A stretch of DNA of 17,207 nucleotides. Origin: B75-G9 sp964564905. GTDB lineage: Archaea > Hadarchaeota > Hadarchaeia > Hadarchaeales > Hadarchaeaceae. A model generated the notes under the pieces. It had not been told where the DNA came from. It saw only the letters and a program-made list of their open reading frames with translations, and did no database searches. Where the stretch lies: NCBI GenBank assembly GCA_964564905.1, contig CAZMCI010000019.1, positions 1 through 17,207 of the forward strand, given 5' to 3'. Below are positions 1-5,582 of this stretch, piece after piece; within the stretch, counting starts at the first letter, position 1; the number at the start of each line of letters is the position of its first letter. Position numbers and translations under genes: made by a program.

Positions 1-2
1 CG

Positions 3-10
3 TATATAAA
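3..10 (+). promoter_or_regulatory. TATA-box-like element at the window edge
   Basis: TATATAAA is a near-ideal archaeal TATA box. If used, transcription would start at about 30-35, at the head of a GC-rich stretch with no convincing reading frame. No upstream sequence is visible, so a BRE cannot be judged. Confidence 0.35.
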
Positions 11-30
11 CGTTGAACGTCCCCCTGCTC

Positions 31-121
31 AGAAGCCCAGCCGGACGAAGCCCCGATGTGCGTTCTCGGGTGCTTGGAAATGGACCCGCTCCCACGGTCC
101 CGCCGGATCCCCGCGGGCCCG
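31..121 (+). ncRNA. possible structured RNA of unknown type
   Basis: This stretch is about 70% G+C, well above the surrounding genes. It has no convincing ORF and follows a TATA box at 3-10. Hairpins can be drawn: AAGC-CCCGA (48-56) with TCGGG-T-GCTT (66-75), and GGACC (82-86) with GGTCC (96-100). CCCGC (99-103) could also pair with GCGGG (113-117), in competition with the second stem. I found no 7-bp acceptor helix or T-loop, so it is not an obvious tRNA. I also found no C/D boxes (RTGATGA/CTGA) and no H/ACA tail. Local GC bias and a promoter are the only evidence. It may equally be a leader or spacer. Confidence 0.25.
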
Positions 122-122
122 C

Positions 123-131
123 TATTTTAAT
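123..131 (+). promoter_or_regulatory. TATA box of the tRNA-Gln gene
   Basis: TATTTTAAT lies 26-34 nt upstream of the first base of the mature tRNA (157), the usual spacing for an archaeal tRNA promoter. It sits in a short AT-rich patch between the GC-rich stretch and the tRNA. Confidence 0.55.
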
Positions 132-171
132 CAATGAAACGACAATTCTAATTGGTAGCCCGGTGGTGTAG

Positions 172-195
172 ATCCGCTTCAAAGGTGGAGCACAA
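172..195 (+). other. tRNA-Gln intron 1 (24 nt, D-loop, after position 15)
   Basis: The bulge-helix-bulge has a central helix of exon GTGT (166-169) with intron GCAC (190-193), including one T-G pair. The 5' bulge is AG|A (170-172) and the 3' bulge is AA|C (194-196). The intron-internal helix is TCCGC (173-177) with GTGGA (185-189), including one G-T pair. The outer exon helix is poor, so this is the relaxed HBh' type. The boundaries restore the D-loop AGCGGTCAA. Confidence 0.85.
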
Positions 196-205
196 CGGTC
201 AAGCA

Positions 206-221
206 AGGGGACCCCCTTGAT
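206..221 (+). other. tRNA-Gln intron 2 (16 nt, D-stem, between 24 and 25)
   Basis: The central helix is exon CAAG (200-203) with intron CTTG (216-219). The bulges are CA|A (204-206) and AT|T (220-222). The internal helix is GGG (207-209) with CCC (213-215) and a 3-nt loop. The outer helix is CGGT (196-199) with ATCG (223-226), including one G-T pair. This is a complete hBHBh' motif. At 16 nt the intron is close to the smallest that can carry the motif. Confidence 0.87.
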
Positions 222-249
222 TATCGGCCTTTGGAGCCGACGACGGCGG

Positions 250-268
250 AGGGGAAAATCCCGCCGAA
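250..268 (+). other. tRNA-Gln intron 3 (19 nt, T-arm, between 53 and 54)
   Basis: The central helix is exon CGGC (244-247) with intron GCCG (263-266). The bulges are GG|A (248-250) and AA|T (267-269). The internal helix is GGGG (251-254) with TCCC (259-262), including one G-T pair, and an AAAA loop. The outer helix is CGA (241-243) with TCG (270-272). This is a complete hBHBh' motif. Its removal creates the 5-bp GGCGG/CCGCC T-stem with a 7-nt loop. Confidence 0.88.
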
Positions 269-296
269 TTCGAATCCGCCCCGGGCTACCAAAATC

Positions 297-2447
297 TCAG
301 TCGCCCAGATATTTGAGCGAGGGAACGTTTTTCGGCCTGGGTAGCAATCGAAATGTCTCTTCGTTTTTTGCTATGAGTTTCCCCCCGTGTTTGATCCACC
401 CTCTTATCTTCCAAATTCCCGTTTCGGCGTCCTTTGGGAATAAAACGACTTCCATGGGAGCCAGGGGTGAGATGGTCTTCACGCTATCCGGCGGTATGTC
501 GATCGTTCCCTCTCGCTCAAAAAAGGTCTCTCCCGAGGGTGTTTCCACCCACCACCGGTATTTTGCTTTTTTGAACCACTTATGTAGATCATTCAATATG
601 GTGAAGTCTCCGAAAAAACCAGACCCCTGCGAAAACTCGTCGCGATACGGTGCCAGGATCATGTAAACAGGAGAATATACTTTCCGTAGCGTGAAGTATC
701 CCATTTTTGGTTTTCTGAAATAGTCCACCACGGACCACGTGATGGCGGGCCAAGGATCGACAAACATGAACTGGAAAATGCCCGTGACTCCAGTATACTT
801 ACGCTTGCGGTAATTTTCGATGGCGAACTTCAACAATTTGGCCTGGTACTCCTGCGAATTCTTTATGAGTTCTTCTACGGAACGTCCCATCTTCACCTTC
901 GCGACATGGAACGTTTCCTCGTACTGAAAGTCGTGGAAGGCCCACTTTCTCCAATTTGGCGGCCATAGATCTTTTTGCTTGAACATCTTCTTCATCGATT
1001 CAAGATTCGGAAGCGCCTGCGCACCGAATTCGGTCGGAAACGGGGCCCCTGGAATACCGACGTACATGTGATAGTGTCCGTAATACCATCCAGGATACAC
1101 GTGCTCCTTGAATTCGCTCGCCGGATGGATGTATCTCGAGGTATCCAACTTTCTCGCCACTTCGTACAGCGCGCGATCAAGCTTATTCCGATTTGGCTCG
1201 GGGGGTTCGTTATGACAACACCAAACAGCGATACTTGGATGATTGAAGAAGGTGTGGATCATATCTTTCAACATGGGGATCGTTTTTTTCACGAACCAAT
1301 CGCTGTTGTCGTATGACCATTGAAGCGGAAAATCCTGCCACACCAAAATTCCCATCTCGTCGGCAACCTCGTATAGTTCTTCCCGTTCCACATGGGCATG
1401 GACTCGAACGAAATTTATGTTACACTCCTTTACCATCCTGAGATCTCTTTCGTATTTTTTTCGATTCATCTCGGCAAGCCACTGGGTATGGATTATATTG
1501 GTACCTCTGGGAAAGAATCTCACACCGTTTATGCGCCAGTACCTGTTCCGGTCCACCACCACCCTTCTGAGTCCAAACCTTCGTTCAACCTCGTCACTGG
1601 GCGTGCCATCGACGCTTACCCTGATCTTGATGGAGTAAAAATTCTGGCTTCCGAGATCCCAAGGCCACCACAATCTAGGTTTGTTCAGACTGATGCTAAA
1701 TCTCACAATTTTGGGCTCCGGAGGAAACACGACTCTACGTCTTGCTTTCGTGGATCGAACGCCATCTTCTTCTTGGATCTCGATGAGAATCTCCGCCTTT
1801 AATCTCCTCTTTTCCAGGTTACGCAGGTAAACCTGTGGACACAAGGCAACAACTCCTTCCGAACTGAACTTTTGATGGACCAAAACATTATCGATCTTTA
1901 TCGGCCCCGTAGCGATGAGCCTGACCGAGTTCCATATGCCACCCGTGTTGCCCTTTTGGCCATCTTCCAGACTCACGCTGCCGGGTCTGCAATCGTGGTG
2001 ATTGTAAACTCCCTTGACAAGCCTTTTTCGGTTCGGCCAAACTCCAGGTTTTTCCTCCGGGGAGTCCACCCTCACCGCCAGCAAATTTTCTTGTTCGATG
2101 AGCGCGGTGATATCGAATTCAAATGGGGCAAAATACCCTTCATGTGACCCGAGACGTTTACCGTTGAGCCAAACCTCTGAATAATAATCTACTCCATCAA
2201 AACGGAGGATGAGCTTGCTCAGGTCTACGTCGGGTTTTCGAAAACGTTTTCTAAACCAAACTGTCCCCGAGTAATCTTTCAGGCCGCTCAAGTGCCAATT
2301 CGCGGGAATTCTCATCTTCGGCCAGGTACTGTCGTTAAAATGTGGTTCCATGAATCCCACGCTTTTACCCTCCCCAGAAACGTCGGTTTTGTATTTCCAG
2401 TTTCCATCCAAAAGGAGAGGCGGCACCATGTTTCTTTTGAAGAACAT
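297..2447 (-). CDS. glycoside hydrolase family 2 protein (beta-mannosidase/exo-beta-glucosaminidase-like)
   Basis: This 716-aa protein has the GH2 architecture. A sugar-binding jelly roll spans about residues 11-180 and ends in the typical GGIWNSVRLIATG stretch. An Ig-like domain follows (about 181-295), then a TIM barrel (about 296-610) and a C-terminal beta domain. The acid/base is Glu414 in HNEPP and the likely nucleophile is Glu473 in TEFG, the pattern of the mannosidase and glucosaminidase branch. No signal peptide is visible, so it probably acts in the cytoplasm on imported or recycled glycans. The substrate cannot be read from sequence; mannoside, glucosaminide and glucuronide are all possible. 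The start is ATG at 2447 with GGGGAT just upstream. The gene lies 44 nt behind the small upstream gene, so it is probably the last gene of the tiaS operon. Confidence 0.88.
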   Translation of the reverse strand: MFFKRNMVPPLLLDGNWKYKTDVSGEGKSVGFMEPHFNDSTWPKMRIPANWHLSGLKDYSGTVWFRKRFRKPDVDLSKLILRFDGVDYYSEVWLNGKRLGSHEGYFAPFEFDITALIEQENLLAVRVDSPEEKPGVWPNRKRLVKGVYNHHDCRPGSVSLEDGQKGNTGGIWNSVRLIATGPIKIDNVLVHQKFSSEGVVALCPQVYLRNLEKRRLKAEILIEIQEEDGVRSTKARRRVVFPPEPKIVRFSISLNKPRLWWPWDLGSQNFYSIKIRVSVDGTPSDEVERRFGLRRVVVDRNRYWRINGVRFFPRGTNIIHTQWLAEMNRKKYERDLRMVKECNINFVRVHAHVEREELYEVADEMGILVWQDFPLQWSYDNSDWFVKKTIPMLKDMIHTFFNHPSIAVWCCHNEPPEPNRNKLDRALYEVARKLDTSRYIHPASEFKEHVYPGWYYGHYHMYVGIPGAPFPTEFGAQALPNLESMKKMFKQKDLWPPNWRKWAFHDFQYEETFHVAKVKMGRSVEELIKNSQEYQAKLLKFAIENYRKRKYTGVTGIFQFMFVDPWPAITWSVVDYFRKPKMGYFTLRKVYSPVYMILAPYRDEFSQGSGFFGDFTILNDLHKWFKKAKYRWWVETPSGETFFEREGTIDIPPDSVKTISPLAPMEVVLFPKDAETGIWKIRGWIKHGGKLIAKNEETFRLLPRPKNVPSLKYLGD

Positions 2448-2491
2448 ATCATCCCCAATCGGGCACGTTTGTTTTTCGCGTGGATCCGGGC

Positions 2492-2947
2492 TTAACCCAC
2501 ATAGCTTGGCCTCTCCTTGTCCGGTCTCTGCTTTGGTATTCCTGGGATGGGGAGAGGTGGAGGAATGCTAAGCGAACGGGAGACAATGGTGGCCTCAACC
2601 AGTGACGTGTTCGCTATGGCTTGTAGGAGCATGGGGGGCGGAGCCTTTTTGTCCTTGTAGTGCTGTTGAATCTTTTTAAGTTCTTCAGGGCTTCCAGAGA
2701 TAAACGCCTGTCCCTTTATGCTTATCTGGGCCACAGATGGTGTGTATCCGATTGTCACGACGAATGGAACTGTCAACTTTTCCTTGTTGGGCTCTACACC
2801 AACGATATTGACATTTGTGGATATGTGTAAACCTCCCGGAGCCGGCTGGTCGTGACCCCAAAATCTCTCCGCCGAGATGTAATTGATGTTGACACGTACT
2901 TGCAATCCATACACCTCTTTGATGTTCGGCATTCTCCTATAAATCAC
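2492..2947 (-). CDS. conserved archaeal protein, possibly SecB-like fold
   Basis: This 151-aa soluble protein has no signal peptide or membrane segment. Residues about 10-75 alternate as beta strands, followed by a helical segment (SPEELKKIQQHYKDKK) and a proline-rich end (IPPPLPIPGIP). The layout of strands, a helix and then a hydrophobic segment ending in PPLP recalls SecB-fold chaperones, for which archaeal relatives have been proposed. That is a weak resemblance from memory, not a firm assignment. The start is GTG at 2947 with GAGGT about 9 nt upstream. An ATG at 2932 is the alternative but has AGGAG only 1 nt away. It sits 46 nt after tiaS and 44 nt before the GH2 gene on the same strand, so all three are probably cotranscribed. 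Confidence 0.7.
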   Translation of the reverse strand: MIYRRMPNIKEVYGLQVRVNINYISAERFWGHDQPAPGGLHISTNVNIVGVEPNKEKLTVPFVVTIGYTPSVAQISIKGQAFISGSPEELKKIQQHYKDKKAPPPMLLQAIANTSLVEATIVSRSLSIPPPLPIPGIPKQRPDKERPSYVG

Positions 2948-2993
2948 CAGATGGTGACCTCTTTCCCTGCCCCCACAGGAGACTTCGATAGAG

Positions 2994-4283
2994 TTAAAAT
3001 TCCCGTCTCGAGAACCTGACGCGGATCATGGGTTTGGCCAAGTGTCTGCGTGCCCTCGGCGGAACCTCGTACATGTCCAAGTCGAGATCCCTCTTCACCT
3101 TGACAAACCTCGCAGAGTTTGGAGGGCTGCTTGTTTTACATTTCTTACAGGAATATCCTTTTCCCTTACCCTCCGATTTCATACGTTTTCCGCAGGACGG
3201 GCACAGCGGGTTCTCCTTTCTGAAATAGGACGCCAACCTCAGGATCTCCAGCTTCTCAAGGTTGATCGTAAGAGGTAGTCCGGGTTTTTCCTTGATTCCA
3301 CCGTAGACCCGAACTTCATCCCCGGGAAGCAATTTTTTCACAGCTTCCCTAAACTGTCTGGTAGGTTCGTACGCAGCGCAGTCAATTTCTCCTGTAGAGT
3401 CTTTTATCCTAAAGATCACATGGCCCCCCCGGATCACCTTGGGTTTCTGAGATACCCTCCCCTCCACCATGACCGACCAGTATGGTCTCGCCTCGGATAT
3501 CTTCACGCTACGAAGGTGTTCGTCGGTGCCTTGATTCGTCTCGTACACCATCACGCGTTCGACCGGTTCCAATGCTTTGACGAGCTGGTGGGCTCTGCTC
3601 ACCTCCTCCGCTGTCTCCCCGCGGATGCCATACAGGATGGGACACGGGGTGTGGGGGGTGATCCTGATCTCCCCCGTGGTTGGGTCCAGATTATCAAACG
3701 TCCGTGGAAAAGTTTTTTTGTCCATCTCAATTACCGAACTCACATCTATCCTTCTTGGGCTCCCCCTGTTTTCCGGTGTGCGGTATGCTATGAGTTCAAA
3801 CGTCCTGTCTTGCTCGAGAGTATTGCCGATCGCCGCAAGCGCGCCGATCACTCCACGACCAAGCTTGAACTTGTACATCTCCGCGCCGATGCGGCGGGCT
3901 ACGGATTCTGCTTCTTCGATCGTCACGATGTCCTGAATCACCTTTTTTGAAAACGATTTTAGTTTCGGAGGAATTTTTTCCCCATAATAAAAAACGACTC
4001 CAGGATTCGTATCTTCCGCGTGAAGTTCTGCCAGCTCCTCGACGGTGCGCAGGATGATCTCCTTGAATGCGGGCACTTGACGCTCTTCCAACTCCGCGGT
4101 GAATGCGACCGCGCAGTTCCCCCTAGTTTTGAATTTCCAGTTTGGGTTCAACCTGATCAACTTTGGATATCCCAAAATTCTTACTCCTGAGGTTTTTAAA
4201 CGTCCGATGACAACGGCGCACACGTAGGTCGTACACATTCCGTTTTTCGAATCTGTATCGTCTATTCCGACCTGTACGATCAA
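2994..4283 (-). CDS. tiaS: tRNA(Ile2) 2-agmatinylcytidine synthetase TiaS
   Basis: TiaS uses ATP and agmatine to convert C34 of the CAU-anticodon tRNA-Ile to agmatidine, so that it reads AUA and not AUG. The 429-aa length is normal. The N-terminal kinase-like domain begins VGIDDTDS (residues 5-12) with MCTT at 16-19. Thr18 aligns with the threonine reported as phosphorylated in the Archaeoglobus enzyme (from memory). Further features are the TPHTPCPILYGIRG segment (209-222), an OB-fold (about 268-350, GRVSQKP to LEILRL) and a zinc ribbon with Cys361, Cys364, Cys379 and Cys382. The start is TTG at 4283, supported by GAGGTG 7 nt upstream and by the conserved N-terminus beginning directly there. 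It is the first gene of the leftward operon. Confidence 0.95.
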   Translation of the reverse strand: MIVQVGIDDTDSKNGMCTTYVCAVVIGRLKTSGVRILGYPKLIRLNPNWKFKTRGNCAVAFTAELEERQVPAFKEIILRTVEELAELHAEDTNPGVVFYYGEKIPPKLKSFSKKVIQDIVTIEEAESVARRIGAEMYKFKLGRGVIGALAAIGNTLEQDRTFELIAYRTPENRGSPRRIDVSSVIEMDKKTFPRTFDNLDPTTGEIRITPHTPCPILYGIRGETAEEVSRAHQLVKALEPVERVMVYETNQGTDEHLRSVKISEARPYWSVMVEGRVSQKPKVIRGGHVIFRIKDSTGEIDCAAYEPTRQFREAVKKLLPGDEVRVYGGIKEKPGLPLTINLEKLEILRLASYFRKENPLCPSCGKRMKSEGKGKGYSCKKCKTSSPPNSARFVKVKRDLDLDMYEVPPRARRHLAKPMIRVRFSRREF

Positions 4284-4290
4284 AGCTCAA

Positions 4291-4296
4291 CACCTC
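4291..4296 (-). promoter_or_regulatory. ribosome binding site of tiaS
   Basis: GAGGTG on the minus strand lies 7 nt before the TTG codon. It supports this unusual start. Confidence 0.65.
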
Positions 4297-4323
4297 ACAA
4301 TACCAGTAGCACTGGTGGTTAAG

Positions 4324-4340
4324 TCACCTTTATTAGGTGA
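4324..4340. promoter_or_regulatory. inverted repeat TCACCT-N5-AGGTGA in the divergent promoter region
   Basis: A perfect 6-bp inverted repeat with a TTATT spacer lies between the divergent tiaS and exported-protein genes. The AT core is the best TATA candidate for the leftward gene, and CTTATA at 4345-4350 is another candidate for the rightward gene. A regulator binding here could control one or both directions. The repeat is short and could be chance. Confidence 0.35.
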
Positions 4341-4368
4341 GAGACTTATACTAACCTTTGGGAAAAGA

Positions 4369-5502
4369 GTGACAGAAAAGACATTTGTTGGAATCGTTGG
4401 GATATCCGCGTTTCTGCTGTTGATGGGAGCAGTCCCCGGAACCGGATCTCAGGCAGAGGCTCCAACGTGGAATGTCGGTGACTCGTGGAGCATGGGTGCC
4501 ATGCATGTAGATCTGACCCCTATTCTCACGGCATTGATGGAAGACATACCGGGAATTAGCTACGATGCATCGGGAGATATGAGCTATTACACGGTGTATG
4601 AGGTCGTGGGAGAAGACGAGCAATACTATATCATGGAAGTTAACGAAGGCGCGGGGATAAACATGGCGTTGAGTTTCAGTGGCAGTTATGAAGCACAATC
4701 AGGGACTGGATCAGCAGAAGTTTTCATGACTGTAACGATAAACGGTACAACCCGTCACCTAAAAAACAATCTGGCGATCACTCAGGTGGAAGGAACCATA
4801 GACATGAAGATGGACATGTCATTTTCAGGCAGCGGTTTTGGCACGTCTGAACTGAGTCTTCCGGGCGGTAGCGCTTCGTTGGATCTCTCCGGAGACTTTC
4901 AAGCAACCTTTGAGCCACCGCTGGACATATTTGATTTTCCGATCACGATCGGTGACAGCTGGTTGATAAACTCAACGGCCACAGTCACAGGCAATTTATC
5001 TGGAACGATTAACATTCCCGGGTTTGGAAGCCAATCCCAAGACATACCTCTAGATGCCACCGTCCCAATATCCATCACAGCGACATGCCCTGAAACCCAG
5101 AACCTTACGCTTCCAGGTGGCTCGGTGACCACAGCGTACAAGATAGTTCTCTCCGGGACAGGAATGGGGAGTGCCAATCCTTTCATGCCAGCAAGCGTGT
5201 TATACTATTCTCCCGATAGTGGTTACGTGGTGGCTCAAGAGCTCTCATTTGGTGATGCCATGAGTGCAATGACGACAGGGAATCAGGATGAACTATCAAT
5301 GTTTTCGCTCGGGGCGGCAGAGGCAGGCGAAGATCAAGTGCTGTTCACGATGAACCCGATGACAAAGGATGAAGCCATGAGCGGGATTGCCGCACTCGGG
5401 TCGAGGGGAATGGACTGGCTCACACTTGGAATCATTGTGGCAGTGATATTAGTCGTGATCGCGGTAGCAGGGATATCTATCTTCCTAATGAGAAGGAGAT
5501 AG
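4369..5502 (+). CDS. exported, C-terminally membrane-anchored protein of unknown function
   Basis: I do not recognise this protein. From GTG 4369 it is 377 aa: a short basic N-terminus, a hydrophobic signal segment (FVGIVGISAFLLLMGAVPG), a long extracellular part rich in Gly, Ser and Thr, and a final hydrophobic helix (LGIIVAVILVVIAVAGISIF) capped by MRRR. This is a type I surface-protein layout with the body outside the cell. The ectodomain looks all-beta, and the phrases EAPTWNVGDSWSM and DFPITIGDSWLINST suggest a repeated GDSW motif. The frame is open back to a GTG at 4315. However, the candidate TATA elements (4330-4350) lie inside that extension, and the signal sequence starts properly at 4369. 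Confidence 0.75.
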   Translation: MTEKTFVGIVGISAFLLLMGAVPGTGSQAEAPTWNVGDSWSMGAMHVDLTPILTALMEDIPGISYDASGDMSYYTVYEVVGEDEQYYIMEVNEGAGINMALSFSGSYEAQSGTGSAEVFMTVTINGTTRHLKNNLAITQVEGTIDMKMDMSFSGSGFGTSELSLPGGSASLDLSGDFQATFEPPLDIFDFPITIGDSWLINSTATVTGNLSGTINIPGFGSQSQDIPLDATVPISITATCPETQNLTLPGGSVTTAYKIVLSGTGMGSANPFMPASVLYYSPDSGYVVAQELSFGDAMSAMTTGNQDELSMFSLGAAEAGEDQVLFTMNPMTKDEAMSGIAALGSRGMDWLTLGIIVAVILVVIAVAGISIFLMRRR

Positions 5503-5547
5503 CATCCATTTGAGCATAGTACTCCAGACCCCACGTTTATCTTACTG

Positions 5548-5556
5548 TGTAAAACC
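5548..5556 (+). promoter_or_regulatory. candidate TATA element of argS
   Basis: The AT-rich GTGTAAAAC region lies 27-35 nt before the first argS ATG, suggesting a leaderless or nearly leaderless transcript. A small GGGC-TTCA-GCCC hairpin (5562-5573) sits between. No ribosome site precedes the ATG. Confidence 0.35.
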
Positions 5557-5582
5557 TTATTGGGCTTCAGCCCCAGAAAATC

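Larger units (their letters stand above)
157..291 (+). tRNA. tRNA-Gln (anticodon TTG), three introns, CCA encoded
   Basis: Removing 172-195, 206-221 and 250-268 leaves a perfect 76-nt tRNA. The acceptor is AGCCCGG (157-163) with CCGGGCT (281-287). The D-stem is GTGT/GCAT with D-loop AGCGGTCAA. The anticodon stem is TCGGC (224-228) with GCCGA (236-240), loop CTTTGGA with TTG at 230-232. The variable loop is CGAC. The T-stem is GGCGG (245-249) with CCGCC (276-280), loop TTCGAAT. The discriminator is A and CCA is encoded at 289-291. The D-loop, the GTGT/GCAT stem and the variable loop match the usual archaeal tRNA-Gln pattern, which confirms the identity. Exons are 157-171, 196-205, 222-249 and 269-291. 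None of the introns is at the canonical 37/38 site. In archaea this tRNA is normally charged with Glu and then amidated by GatDE. The gene ends 5 nt from the stop of the convergent GH2 gene. Confidence 0.93.
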
